From Streptomyces lydicus (GTDB lineage: Bacteria; Actinomycetota; Actinomycetes; Streptomycetales; Streptomycetaceae), in the NCBI RefSeq assembly GCF_001729485.1, contig NZ_CP017157.1, positions 4,588,001 through 4,652,000 of the forward strand: a stretch of DNA of 64,000 nucleotides. The letters run 5' to 3'. A program made the position numbers and the translations under genes. Position 1 is the first letter of the stretch; each line of letters starts with the position of its first letter. The notes under the pieces are model-generated. The model was not told the DNA's origin. It searched no databases and worked only from the letters and a program-made list of their open reading frames with translations. This document shows positions 8,099-16,528 of the stretch, piece after piece.

Positions 8099-8860
8099 TC
8101 AGCCCTTGAGCTTGAGGACGTCGGAGACGCCGGCCGCGGGGCGGTCGGGGACGCTGCCGAGGTGGGCGTCGTCGCGGACCCGGCCGTCGAAGAAGCTGAT
8201 CACGCGGTCCGCGGCACTGGCGATCCGGGCGTCGTGGGTGACCAGCAGGATGGTCTGGCCGCGCCGGTGGAAGCGGGCGAGCAGCCGCAGCACCTCGCGG
8301 GTGCCCTTGCTGTCCAGGCTGCCGGCGGGTTCGTCGGCGAGCAGCAGGCTGGGGCTGTTGACCAGGGCACGGGCCAGGGCCACGCGCTGCTGTTCGCCGC
8401 CGGAGAGCTCACCGGGGGTGCAGTTCTCCTTGCCGGTCAGGCCCAGCTCGTCGAGCAGTTCGGTGCGGGCGGTGCGGGCCTGCCGGGGCGACCGGCCGGC
8501 CAGCAGCGCGGGGAGTTCGACGTTGTCGGCGACGGAGAGGTTGGAGACCAGGTTGAAGAACTGGAAGACGATGCCGATGTGGTGGCGGCGCAGCTCCGCC
8601 CAGCGGGCCTCGCTGTAGGCGTCGACCTGGCGGCCGTCCACCCAGAGGGCGCCGCTGTCGGGGCGGTCGAGGCCGCCGAGGAGGTGCAGGAGGGTGGACT
8701 TGCCGGCGCCGGACGGTCCGGTGACGGCGACGAACTCGCCGCGCGCGACGGTCAGGTCGACGCCGCGTACGGCGTGGACGGGGGCGGCGCCCTCGGGCCG
8801 GTGGGTCTTGACCAGGCCGGCTGCCCGCAGTATCGGGGCGGACGGCTCGTCCCGGTTCAT
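8099..8860 (-). CDS. ABC exporter ATP-binding protein, MacB/LolD type
   Basis: 253 residues. Walker A is GPSGAGKST (about 48-56), the Q-loop is in IVFQFFNL, the signature LSGGEQQRVALARAL begins at 152, Walker B is LLLADEPAGSLD (172-183) and the switch His is in LLVTHD. It starts at ATG 8860 behind AGGAGG, and the ATG overlaps the TGA of the PadR gene (ATGA), giving coupled translation. It energises the FtsX-like permease encoded downstream. The short type without extra domains is usual for drug, peptide or lipid exporters regulated by PadR proteins. Confidence 0.96.
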   Translation of the reverse strand: MNRDEPSAPILRAAGLVKTHRPEGAAPVHAVRGVDLTVARGEFVAVTGPSGAGKSTLLHLLGGLDRPDSGALWVDGRQVDAYSEARWAELRRHHIGIVFQFFNLVSNLSVADNVELPALLAGRSPRQARTARTELLDELGLTGKENCTPGELSGGEQQRVALARALVNSPSLLLADEPAGSLDSKGTREVLRLLARFHRRGQTILLVTHDARIASAADRVISFFDGRVRDDAHLGSVPDRPAAGVSDVLKLKG

Positions 8861-9363
8861 TCCAATTCCTCCTGACAGCGCTCCAGCCAGTCGAGATCCG
8901 CCTGCAGGTGCAGCATCGCGCCCTCGATCAGCAGCTGCGCGACGCGGTTGTCCCGGTCCTCGCTCGCGGCGAGTTTGGACAGGTCGCGCATGGTGTTGAG
9001 GTACTGGCGGCGCTGCTTGTTGATCAGGGTGATCTGGTCCGCGGTCCCGGTGTGGGGGGCGAGGGCGAGCTTCATGAAGAATTCGTCCCGCACCCGTGGT
9101 TCGGCGGTGGTCTCCTCGAACCACGCGTCCACCGTCTCCCGCCCCGCGTCGGTGATCCGGTAGATGCGCTTGTTGGGCCGGTCCGACTGCTCGACGTCCT
9201 CCCCCTCGATCAGGGCCGCCTTCTCCAGCCTGTTCAGGGTGACGTAGATCTGGCCGACGTTCGGCTGAGGGTATGCCGCGCCGAGGAGGTTCTCAAGGGC
9301 CTGTTTGAGTTCGTAACCGTGCGCGGGTCCGCCGACCAGCAGGGCCAGGAGTGGCAGCCGCAC
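8857..9363 (-). CDS. PadR-family transcriptional regulator
   Basis: 168 residues from GTG 9363, preceded by GGGAGGGAGAGG. The N-terminal winged helix has LPLLALLVGGPAHGYELKQALENLLG, then NVGQIYVTLNRLEKAALIEGEDVE, the PadR recognition region. The C-terminal half (about 90-165) is helical and mediates dimerisation, as in the PadR/Vir subfamily. It is the first gene of an operon with the exporter ATPase and permease, so it most likely represses its own exporter until an inducer binds. A 6-2-6 inverted repeat (TCGGAC/GTCCGA, 9401-9414) lies 38 bases upstream and could be its operator. Confidence 0.92.
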   Translation of the reverse strand: MRLPLLALLVGGPAHGYELKQALENLLGAAYPQPNVGQIYVTLNRLEKAALIEGEDVEQSDRPNKRIYRITDAGRETVDAWFEETTAEPRVRDEFFMKLALAPHTGTADQITLINKQRRQYLNTMRDLSKLAASEDRDNRVAQLLIEGAMLHLQADLDWLERCQEELE

Positions 9364-9400
9364 GCGTTTCCTCTCCCTCCCCGCCCTACTTGCCGGTTAT

Positions 9401-9414
9401 TCGGACCCGTCCGA
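9401..9414. promoter_or_regulatory. Short inverted repeat upstream of the PadR gene
   Basis: TCGGAC, two bases, then GTCCGA. It lies in the 173-bp divergent gap between the PadR gene and the solute-binding protein gene. Its position fits an operator, but it does not match the ATGT-N8-ACAT pattern known for PadR of Bacillus, so assignment is tentative. Confidence 0.3.
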
Positions 9415-9536
9415 GTGTGAGCCGGGTCGCCGTCGCATCTTCCTGCGGCATCTAGTATCCCGCATGGCTAACAGGTATACATGGGGCGGGCTGTCGGTCC
9501 GCACGTCCCGTCGACGCCTGGTTCAAGGAGGAGCCC

Positions 9537-10808
9537 ATGCGGTGGAAGCGTGCCGCGGGAAGGGCTCTGCTGGTCCTGTCGCTGCTCTTCGCGGGCAGTG
9601 CGGGCGCCCAGGCCGGCGAGCCGGCCGGCGGTTCGGACGGCCGGGGGCCGATCACGCTCGTCACGGGCGGCGACCTCACCGGCTACCTGCGCGGCGTCCT
9701 CGACGGCTGGAACATCCGGCACCCGCGCGAGAAGGTCACGCTGGTCGAGCTGCCGGACGCGGCCGACGAGGTGCGGGCCCAGATGGTCACCGAGCTGCGC
9801 GCGCACAGCGACCGCTTCGACGTGCTGAACATCGATGTGGCCTGGACGTCGGAGTTCGCGGCGGCGGGCTGGATCCGGCCGGTGGACGGCCGGCAGTTCC
9901 CGCTGGACCGCTTCCTGCCTCCCGTGGTGGACACCGCCACCTTCCGGGGCCGGCTGTACGCGGTCCCGTACGTGACCAATGCCGGGCTGCTCTACTACCG
10001 CAAGGACGTGCTCGACCGGGAGGGTGTGCGCCCGCCGCGCACCTGGGCCGAGTTGCGGCACCTGGCGAAGACGGTCGCGCCCAAGTACGGACTGGACGGC
10101 TACGCGGGCCAGTTCCTGCCGTACGAGGGGCTGACCGCCAATGTCGTCGAGGCCGTGCAGTCGGCGGGCGGTTCGGTGCTCGCCGGTGAGGGCGCCCGGG
10201 TGACGGTGGACTCCCCCGCCGCCCGCCGGGGCCTGTCCTTCCTGCTCGACGGGGTGCGCGAGGGGTGGATTCCCGCGCGGGCCCTTTCGTACAAGGAGGA
10301 GGAGTCCCGGAAGTCCTTCCAGGACGGCCGGCTGCTGTTCCTGCGGAACTGGCCGTACGCGTACGCGCTGGCCGGATCGCGTTCGTCGAAGGTGGCGGGG
10401 AAGTTCGGGGCGGTGCCGCTGCCGGGCCCGGACGGGCCGGGCTCCAGTGCGCTGGGCGGCTCCAACCTGGCGGTCAACGCGCACTCCCGGCACCCCAGGA
10501 CGGCCGCCGAGCTGATCTCCTATCTGACGTCCGAGCCGGTGCAGCGCCGGGTGCTCACCGAGGGGGCGCTGCCTCCGGTGTGGGCCGGGGTGTACACCGA
10601 TCCGCGGCTGGTGCGGCGGTTCCCGTACCTGCCGACGCTCAAGCGGGCGGTGCTGACGGCCCGGCCGCGCCTCAAGAGCCCGCGGTACGACCAGGTGAGC
10701 CTCGCGGTGCAGGCGGTCATGCATGACGCGCTGCTGCACCGGCGGAGCACGGACGCCACGGTGGCGCGGCTGAAGCGCGAGCTGACCGCCCTCGTCGGCC
10801 GCGGCTGA
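9537..10808 (+). CDS. Extracellular solute-binding protein (sugar-type), no lipobox
   Basis: 423 residues with AAGGAGGAG at ideal spacing before the ATG. A signal peptide covers about 1-27 (ALLVLSLLFAGSAGAQA) but there is no Cys at the cleavage region, so it is not an obvious lipoprotein, which is unusual for a Gram-positive binding protein. The mature part has the family pattern of sugar-binding proteins: VTGGDLTGYLRGVLDGW, DVLNIDVAWTSEFAAAGWI, YAVPYVTNAGLLYYRKDVL and PRTWAELRHL. It precedes the alpha-glucosidase gene, separated by 203 bp with its own promoter region. It may be a second binding protein of the downstream importer or an orphan. Confidence 0.88.
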   Translation: MRWKRAAGRALLVLSLLFAGSAGAQAGEPAGGSDGRGPITLVTGGDLTGYLRGVLDGWNIRHPREKVTLVELPDAADEVRAQMVTELRAHSDRFDVLNIDVAWTSEFAAAGWIRPVDGRQFPLDRFLPPVVDTATFRGRLYAVPYVTNAGLLYYRKDVLDREGVRPPRTWAELRHLAKTVAPKYGLDGYAGQFLPYEGLTANVVEAVQSAGGSVLAGEGARVTVDSPAARRGLSFLLDGVREGWIPARALSYKEEESRKSFQDGRLLFLRNWPYAYALAGSRSSKVAGKFGAVPLPGPDGPGSSALGGSNLAVNAHSRHPRTAAELISYLTSEPVQRRVLTEGALPPVWAGVYTDPRLVRRFPYLPTLKRAVLTARPRLKSPRYDQVSLAVQAVMHDALLHRRSTDATVARLKRELTALVGRG

Positions 10809-10832
10809 CGCACGCCGACCTCCTCATCTAGT

Positions 10833-10845
10833 TACTTGTTAAGTA
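10833..10845. promoter_or_regulatory. Short palindrome TACTT-GTT-AAGTA
   Basis: Perfect 5-base arms around GTT, in the AT-rich gap between the solute-binding protein gene and the glucosidase gene. An inverted copy of its TGTTAAG half occurs as CTTAACA at 10940, near the predicted -10. It may be an operator half-site pair. Confidence 0.3.
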
Positions 10846-10862
10846 CAGCCTCGCCTTGAAGC

Positions 10863-10877
10863 GCAGAACAATTCTGC
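10863..10877. promoter_or_regulatory. Inverted repeat GCAGAA-CAA-TTCTGC upstream of the glucosidase operon
   Basis: Perfect 6-base arms with a 3-base centre, about 40 bases upstream of the putative -35. Size and symmetry suit a dimeric repressor site. Streptomyces sugar operons are usually controlled by LacI-type repressors (MalR and AglR are known examples), but this sequence is not one I recognise. Confidence 0.4.
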
Positions 10878-10893
10878 ACAAATACGGGCATCC

Positions 10894-10914
10894 AAAAGGT
10901 ATCTTGAACCTTTT
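10894..10914. promoter_or_regulatory. Inverted repeat AAAAGGT-N7-ACCTTTT
   Basis: Perfect 7-base arms with a 7-base spacer ending just before the TTGACA at 10917. It is an operator candidate for the glucosidase/importer operon. The A/T-rich arms are unusual in this GC-rich chromosome. A terminator for the upstream gene is the other possibility, but the arms are weak as a stem. Confidence 0.4.
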
Positions 10915-10916
10915 CG

Positions 10917-10946
10917 TTGACACCTGAATGACATCCCTACTTAACA
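10917..10946 (+). promoter_or_regulatory. Putative sigma-HrdB-type promoter for the alpha-glucoside operon
   Basis: A perfect -35 TTGACA (10917-10922) is followed after 18 bases by TTAACA (10941-10946). This implies transcription from about 10953 and argues that the glucosidase start codon lies downstream, at 11012 rather than 10928. Confidence 0.5.
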
Positions 10947-11011
10947 TGCATGCACAACAGCGACCCCCGCAGGCCGCACGGCATGCCCATGCAAGAACGG
11001 GATCACGGCAG

Positions 11012-12754
11012 ATGCTCATCGCCACCGCAGACAACGGCTCCCCGGCCGACTCCGCGCCCTCCCTCTCCCTCCCCGGCCCGGCCGCCCCCGCGGCGACCAC
11101 CGGGACCACGTCCCACGACACGGCGCAGCGCTGGTGGCGCGACGCGGTGATCTACCAGGTCTACGTCCGCAGCTTCCTCGACAGCACCGGCGACGGCATC
11201 GGCGATCTGGCCGGCGTCCGCACGGGGTTGCCGTACCTCAGGAAGCTGGGCGTGGACGGCATCTGGCTCAGCCCCTTCTACCCGTCGCCGCAGCACGACC
11301 ACGGCTACGACGTGGCCGACTACCGCGAGGTGGACCCCGTCTACGGCGACCTCGCCGAGTTCGACCTCCTGGTGGCCGACGCCCACCGGCTCGGCCTGAA
11401 GGTGCTGCTGGACATCGTCCCCAACCACTGCTCCAGCGAGCACGCCTGGTTCCGCGCCGCCCTGGCGGACGGCCCGGACAGCCCCGCACGGGCGCTCTTC
11501 CACTTCGCCGACGGGCGCGGGACCGACGGCGAACTGCCGCCCAACAACTGGCGGGCGATGTTCGGCGGCCCCGCCTGGTCGCGCGTCACGGAGGCGGACG
11601 GCAACCCCGGCCAGTGGTACCTGCACATGTTCACGCCCGAGCAGCCCGACCTGAACTGGCGCAACCCCGCGGTCGGCGCCGACTTCGACAAGGTGCTGCG
11701 GTTCTGGCTGGACCGCGGGGTCGACGGCTTCCGCATCGACGTGGCGGCCGGGCTGTTCAAGCACCCCGAACTGCCCGACTCCCCCGACCCGTCGGCCGAC
11801 GAGCGCACCCGCGACTCGGTCAACCCGCTGGCCTGGAACCAGCCCGAGGTGCACCAGGTGTGGCGCGACTGGCGCGCCCTGTGCGAGGAGTACACCGCCC
11901 GCGACGGCCGCGACCGGCTGCTGGTCGGCGAGGTCTCCGTACGGACACCGAGCGAGCAGGCCGCGTATGTCCGCCCCGACGAGCTGCACCAAGCGTTCTT
12001 CTTCCACCTGCTCACCGCGCGCTGGGACATCGACACCTTCCGCACGGTGATATCCGAGGCGCTCACCGACATCGCGGGCACCGGCTCCACGGTCACCTGG
12101 GTGCTCAACAACCACGACCAGGTCCGCACCGTCACCCGGTACGCCGGCGAACCCGGGGGCGGGCCCGCGGGAACGTGCGGACCGGCCAGGGCGCGCGCCG
12201 CCGCCCTGCTGATGCTGGCGCTGCCCGGCGCCGCGTACATCTACCAGGGCGAGGAGCTGGGTCTGCCGGAGGTCGTGGACCTGCCGGACGAGGTCCTCAC
12301 CGACCCGATCTTCCACCGTACGGGCAGCCGGCAGCACATCCGCGACGGCTGCCGGGTGCCGCTCCCCTGGTCCGGGCACGCCTCCCCGTTCGGCTTCACG
12401 ACGGGCACCGGCGCGGCCCAGCCGTGGCTGCCGCAGCCCGCGTGGTTCGCCGAACACGCCACCGAGCGGGCACTGGCCGACACCCGGTCGTTCTGGCACC
12501 TGTACCGGGAGGGGCTGCAGCTGCGCCGCAGCCTCCCCCAGCTCGGCGAGGGCACCCTGCGCTGGCTCCCCTCCCCGCCCCAGGTCCTGGCGTTCGAACG
12601 GGGCGACGGCCTGGTCTGCGCCGTCAACTTCGGCACCGAGCCGGTGCCGGCGCCCGCGCCCGGCCTCCCGCTGCTGGCGAGCGGCGACTGCCCGCCGGGG
12701 ACCCTGCCGGGTTCCACCGCGGCCTGGTGGATGCACGCTCCCGCCGACCGCTGA
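11012..12754 (+). CDS. GH13 alpha-glucosidase
   Basis: 580 residues from ATG 11012. An in-frame ATG at 10928 lies inside the predicted promoter, so I prefer the later start, although its ribosome site is weak. After a flexible N-terminus the catalytic barrel begins WWRDAVIYQVYVRSF. It shows conserved region I DIVPNH, region II GFRIDVA (nucleophile Asp243), region III VGEV (acid Glu307) and region IV NNHD (Asp369). These are the oligo-1,6-glucosidase/maltase-type signatures. There is no signal peptide, so it would hydrolyse maltose-, trehalose- or isomaltose-like sugars inside the cell after uptake by the importer encoded just downstream. It is the first gene of a four-gene operon. Confidence 0.93.
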   Translation: MLIATADNGSPADSAPSLSLPGPAAPAATTGTTSHDTAQRWWRDAVIYQVYVRSFLDSTGDGIGDLAGVRTGLPYLRKLGVDGIWLSPFYPSPQHDHGYDVADYREVDPVYGDLAEFDLLVADAHRLGLKVLLDIVPNHCSSEHAWFRAALADGPDSPARALFHFADGRGTDGELPPNNWRAMFGGPAWSRVTEADGNPGQWYLHMFTPEQPDLNWRNPAVGADFDKVLRFWLDRGVDGFRIDVAAGLFKHPELPDSPDPSADERTRDSVNPLAWNQPEVHQVWRDWRALCEEYTARDGRDRLLVGEVSVRTPSEQAAYVRPDELHQAFFFHLLTARWDIDTFRTVISEALTDIAGTGSTVTWVLNNHDQVRTVTRYAGEPGGGPAGTCGPARARAAALLMLALPGAAYIYQGEELGLPEVVDLPDEVLTDPIFHRTGSRQHIRDGCRVPLPWSGHASPFGFTTGTGAAQPWLPQPAWFAEHATERALADTRSFWHLYREGLQLRRSLPQLGEGTLRWLPSPPQVLAFERGDGLVCAVNFGTEPVPAPAPGLPLLASGDCPPGTLPGSTAAWWMHAPADR

Positions 12755-12813
12755 CCCTCCCTCCCCGCCCCTCGACCCACCACCCCGCTTGTCCTCCCGA
12801 AGGGAAACCCACG

Positions 12814-14148
12814 ATGAGACGACCCGCAGTACGACACACCCGAGCCGCCCTCTCCGGCGCGGCCGTGCTCGGCCTGGCGCTGGGTGCCACCGCCTGCGGC
12901 GGCGGAGCCTCCGCCGGCGGCGGCAAGCAGGAACTCAGCGGTCAGACGGTGACCGTGGCCGGTGTGTGGACCGGTGTGGAGCAGCAGAACTTCAAGAAGG
13001 TGCTGGACGCGTTCTCCGAGAAGACCGGCGCCAAGGTCGTCTTCACCTCCACCGGCGACAACGTCTCGACGGTCGTCGGCAGCCAGATCGAGGGCGGCAA
13101 CGCACCCGACGTGGTGATGGTCCCGCAGGTCGGCGTGTTGCAGCAGTTCGCCAGGAAGGGGTGGCTGGCACCGCTCTCGGCGGAGGTCGGCGCCGAGGCC
13201 AAGCGCAACTACGCGCAGGTGTGGAAGGACTACGGCACGGTCGACAAGACCTTCTACGGCCTGTACTTCAAGGCGTCCCACAAGTCGACGGTGTGGTACA
13301 GCCCGGAGGCGTTCTCGCAGGCCGGGGTGAAGCCCGCGAGCACGTACCAGGAGCTGCTGAAGTCCGGCCGCACCCTGTCCGACTCGGGCCTGCCGGCCTT
13401 CTCGGTCGCCGGCGAGGCCGGCTGGCCGCTCACCGACTGGTTCGAGAACATCTACCTCTCGCAGGCCGGAGCGGACAACTACGACAAGCTCGCCGCCCAC
13501 AAGATCCCGTGGAGCGACCCGTCCGTGGTCAAGGCACTGACCACCCTCGGCAGGCTCTTCGGGGACAAGAACCTGGTGGCGGGCGGCGGTTCGGGCGCGC
13601 TGCGCACCGACTTCCCCGAGTCCGTCCAGCAGGTCTTCGGCCCCGAGCAGAAGGCGGCCATGGTCTACGAGGGCGACTTCGTCAGCGCCCTGGTCACCGA
13701 CGAACTGCACAAGCAGGTCGGCAAGGACGCCAAGTTCTTCCCGTTCCCGTCCGTCGACGGGGGCAAGGCCCCGGTGGTCAGCGGCGGTGACGCTGCCGTG
13801 GTGCTCAAGGCCGGTAAGGACAAGAAGGCCGCGATGGACCTGGTCAAGTACCTGGCGACGCCCGAGGCGGCGTCGATCTGGGCGAAGGCCGGCGGCTACA
13901 TCTCCCCCAACAAGAAGGTGCCCGCGGGCGCCTACCACGACGCGGTGACCCGCAACGCCGCCAAGTCGCTGACCGGGGCGGGGAATGCGGTCCGCTTCGA
14001 CATGTCCGACCAGGCGCCCGCGGCGTTCGGCGGCACTCAGGGTGCCGGTGAGTGGAAGCTGCTGCAGGACTTCCTGCGCGACCCCTCCGACCCCCGGGGC
14101 ACGGCCCACAAGCTCGAGGCCGCCGCGGCCAAGGCGTACGGAAAGTAA
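12814..14148 (+). CDS. Sugar ABC transporter solute-binding lipoprotein
   Basis: 444 residues behind GAAGGGA. A signal peptide with lipobox GATAC-G (Cys near residue 28) indicates a membrane-anchored lipoprotein. The mature sequence is MalE/UgpB-like: VTVAGVWTGVEQQNFKKVLDAFSEKTGAKV, then GNAPDVVMVPQVGVLQQFARKGWL and a C-terminal LVKYLATPEAASIWAKAGGYISPNKKV. It follows the glucosidase gene by 59 bp and precedes the two permease genes by 17 bp, so it is the binding protein of this importer. The clustered glucosidase points to an alpha-glucoside ligand. It is of the agl type known from Streptomyces and rhizobia. Confidence 0.94.
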   Translation: MRRPAVRHTRAALSGAAVLGLALGATACGGGASAGGGKQELSGQTVTVAGVWTGVEQQNFKKVLDAFSEKTGAKVVFTSTGDNVSTVVGSQIEGGNAPDVVMVPQVGVLQQFARKGWLAPLSAEVGAEAKRNYAQVWKDYGTVDKTFYGLYFKASHKSTVWYSPEAFSQAGVKPASTYQELLKSGRTLSDSGLPAFSVAGEAGWPLTDWFENIYLSQAGADNYDKLAAHKIPWSDPSVVKALTTLGRLFGDKNLVAGGGSGALRTDFPESVQQVFGPEQKAAMVYEGDFVSALVTDELHKQVGKDAKFFPFPSVDGGKAPVVSGGDAAVVLKAGKDKKAAMDLVKYLATPEAASIWAKAGGYISPNKKVPAGAYHDAVTRNAAKSLTGAGNAVRFDMSDQAPAAFGGTQGAGEWKLLQDFLRDPSDPRGTAHKLEAAAAKAYGK

Positions 14149-14165
14149 GGACCAGGGCCCGACCC

Positions 14166-15569
14166 ATGTCTGCCACCACTTCCGAGGTGCCGCCCGCCAC
14201 CACGCGCGGCGGCCCGCCCCGCCCGCCGGGCGGCACCCCCGGACGGCCCGGCGCGCCCGCGCGCCGCGCCGTCCGGCGCCGCCGGCGGATCACCGCGGTG
14301 TTCCTCTTCCCCGCGCTGCTGCTGCTGGGCGCGCTGGTCGCGTACCCCATCGTGTTCTCGGTCATCCGCAGCATGTACGACGCCTCCGGCGACACCTTCG
14401 TCGGCGTCGGCAACTACACCGCGATGTTCCAGGACCCGGCCACGCTCCGGGCCATCCGCAACAGCGCGGTCTGGGTGGTCTTCGCCCCCGCGCTGCTGAC
14501 CGGACTCGGCCTGGTCCTGGCCGTGCTGACCGAGAAGATCCGCTGGAAGACCGCGTTCAAGCTGCTGATGTTCATGCCGATGGCGATCTCGTTCCTCGCC
14601 GCCGGCATCATCTTCCGCCTCGCCTACGAGCAGGACCCGCAGCGCGGCGTGCTCAACGCGGTCACCGTCGGCATTCACGACAGCGTCCAGGGCGAGTCCG
14701 TCTCCTTCCCGACCGCCAAGGCACGGCTGGGCGACAAGCAGCTGACCAAGCGTCCGGACGGCGGCTACCGCACGGCCCGCCAAGCCGCGCCCGGCCACAC
14801 CGTCAACCTCGGTCTGGTCGGGGTGGCGCCGAAGGACATGCCGCACGCCGCGCGGCCCGCCGCCGCGGCCGCCGCGTCCCCGGCCGGCCACGGCGAGCTG
14901 CGGGGTGTGGTCTACCTCGACTTCACGCCCGGCGGTGGCGGGAAGCCCGGCGTCGTCGACCGCGGCGAACGCGGGCTGCCGAAGCTCGCCGTCGAGGCGG
15001 TCGACGCCCACGGCAAGGTGGCGGCCACGGCCACCACCGGCGCGGACGGCTCCTACCGGCTGACCGGTCTGGCGGCGGGCTCGTACGCCGTCCAGCTGCC
15101 GGCGAAGGACTTCGCCCCGCCGTACGAGGGCATCGCCTGGCTCGGCCCCACCCTGATCACGCCCGCCATCATCGGCGCCTACATGTGGATCTGGACCGGA
15201 TTCGCCCTGGTCCTCATCGGCGCGGGGCTGTCCTCCATGCCGCGGGACGTCCTGGAGGCCGCCCGGATGGACGGCGCCAACGAGTGGCAGGTCTTCCGCC
15301 GGATCACCGTGCCGCTGCTCGGGCCCGTCCTGGGCGTGGTGTTCGTGACGATGGTGATCAACGTGATGAAGGTCTTCGACCTCGTCTACATCATCGCCCC
15401 CGGCCCCGTGCAGCAGGACGCCAACGTCCTGGCGCTGCAGATGTGGCTGGTCTCCTTCGGCGGCGGCAACAACCAGGGACTGGGCAGCGCCCTCGGCGTG
15501 CTGCTGCTGCTCCTGGTGGTACCGGCCATGGCCCTCAACATCCGACGCTTCCGCAGGAGCCAGAAATGA
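14166..15569 (+). CDS. Sugar ABC transporter permease (MalF-like) with an inserted extracytoplasmic beta domain
   Basis: 467 residues, about 150 more than a standard MalF-type permease of this group. After a Pro/Arg-rich cytoplasmic N-terminus, membrane segments lie at about 43-68, 100-121 and 130-152. Then comes an insertion of roughly residues 155-325, with an Ala/Pro linker (226-243) and a segment (245-312) reading ELRGVVYLDFTPGG...GLPKLAVEAVDAHGKVAATATTGADGSYRLTGLAAGSYAV, the pattern of SdrD-B/carboxypeptidase-regulatory beta sandwiches. The remaining helices follow, with the EAA loop EAARMDGANEWQVF at about 364-377. It pairs with the permease at 15566 (ATGA overlap). No ATPase gene is nearby. 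Streptomyces importers of this type share MsiK. Confidence 0.94.
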   Translation: MSATTSEVPPATTRGGPPRPPGGTPGRPGAPARRAVRRRRRITAVFLFPALLLLGALVAYPIVFSVIRSMYDASGDTFVGVGNYTAMFQDPATLRAIRNSAVWVVFAPALLTGLGLVLAVLTEKIRWKTAFKLLMFMPMAISFLAAGIIFRLAYEQDPQRGVLNAVTVGIHDSVQGESVSFPTAKARLGDKQLTKRPDGGYRTARQAAPGHTVNLGLVGVAPKDMPHAARPAAAAAASPAGHGELRGVVYLDFTPGGGGKPGVVDRGERGLPKLAVEAVDAHGKVAATATTGADGSYRLTGLAAGSYAVQLPAKDFAPPYEGIAWLGPTLITPAIIGAYMWIWTGFALVLIGAGLSSMPRDVLEAARMDGANEWQVFRRITVPLLGPVLGVVFVTMVINVMKVFDLVYIIAPGPVQQDANVLALQMWLVSFGGGNNQGLGSALGVLLLLLVVPAMALNIRRFRRSQK

Positions 15570-16444
15570 CCACCGTCCAGGGATCCGCCGTGCGGCGCAG
15601 GCGGGCAGCGCGGCCGGCGAAGCGGCTCAGCCGCACCGTGATCCAGCTGTTCCTGCTCGTCGTCGGCCTGATCTGGCTCACCCCGGCCGCCGGTCTGTTC
15701 CTGTCCTCGCTCCGTACGGAGGAGGCCAACGCGAGCAGCGGCTGGTGGACCGCGCTGAGCGCGCCGAGCCGGCTGTCGTTCGACAACTACGCGGCGCTGC
15801 TGAAGGATTCGGGCATCGTCCAGGCGTTCTGGAACACGGTGCTGATCTCCGTGCCGACCACCCTCGCCGTCGTGGTGATCGCCGCGCTGGCCGGATACGC
15901 CTTCGCCTGGATGGACTTCCCCGGCCGGGACTGGGTGTTCCTGGTGGTGGTCGCGATGCTGGTGGTGCCGGTGCAGATCGGGCTGCTCCCGGTGGCCAAA
16001 CTGTTCGGCGCGCTCGGCCTGTTCGGCTCGATCCCCGGAGTGATCCTCTTCCACACCGCGTACGGTCTGCCGTTCGCCATCTTCCTGCTGCGCAACTACT
16101 TCGCGGAGATCCCCAAGGAGATGCTGGAGGCGGCCCGCATGGACGGCGGCGGGGAGTGGCGGATCTTCTCCCAGCTGATCCTGCCGCTGGGCCGCCCCGC
16201 CATCGCCAGCCTGGCCATCTTCCAGTTCCTGTGGGTCTGGAACGACATGCTGGTCGCCCTGCTCTTCGCGGACAACGAGTCGCAGCCGCTGACGGTCGCC
16301 CTGCAGTCGCAGATGCGGCAGTTCGGGAGCAACATCGGCGTGCTGGCGCCCGGCGCCTTCCTGTCCCTGATCGTGCCGCTGATCGTGTTCTTCGCGTTCC
16401 AACGGCACTTCGTGCAGGGCATCATGGCCGGTTCGGTGAAGTGA
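15566..16444 (+). CDS. Sugar ABC transporter permease (MalG-like)
   Basis: 292 residues of normal length with about six membrane segments (at about 26-48, 92-113, 123-145, 155-178, 205-229 and 259-281). The cytoplasmic EAA loop is EAARMDGGGEWRIFSQLILPL at about 191-211, which docks the ATPase. Its ATG overlaps the stop of the upstream permease (ATGA), so the two subunits are translated in step. It is the last gene of the alpha-glucoside operon and is followed by a strong hairpin shared with the convergent vdcD gene. Confidence 0.95.
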   Translation: MTTVQGSAVRRRRAARPAKRLSRTVIQLFLLVVGLIWLTPAAGLFLSSLRTEEANASSGWWTALSAPSRLSFDNYAALLKDSGIVQAFWNTVLISVPTTLAVVVIAALAGYAFAWMDFPGRDWVFLVVVAMLVVPVQIGLLPVAKLFGALGLFGSIPGVILFHTAYGLPFAIFLLRNYFAEIPKEMLEAARMDGGGEWRIFSQLILPLGRPAIASLAIFQFLWVWNDMLVALLFADNESQPLTVALQSQMRQFGSNIGVLAPGAFLSLIVPLIVFFAFQRHFVQGIMAGSVK

Positions 16445-16465
16445 CGCGGGCGGGCCGGACGCCCC

Positions 16466-16508
16466 GGACGCCGGGAGCCGCTGCCGCGCGCAGCGGGTCC
16501 CGGCGTCC
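16466..16508. terminator. Strong bidirectional terminator between the permease and vdcD
   Basis: Perfect 11-base arms (GGACGCCGGGA and TCCCGGCGTCC), continued after one G/G mismatch by CCGCTG/CAGCGG, form a nearly continuous 18-base-pair stem with a 7-base loop between two convergent gene ends. Confidence 0.8.
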
Positions 16509-16528
16509 GCGGCGTTGCCGGGCCCCGG

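Noticed and set aside
6275..8875. Long plus-strand open frame (over 860 codons) opposite the ABC exporter operon
   Set aside because: Its amino-acid make-up is Gly/Ala/Arg/Gln-rich with no domain, while the minus strand encodes clear FtsX and ATPase proteins. It is a GC-bias shadow.
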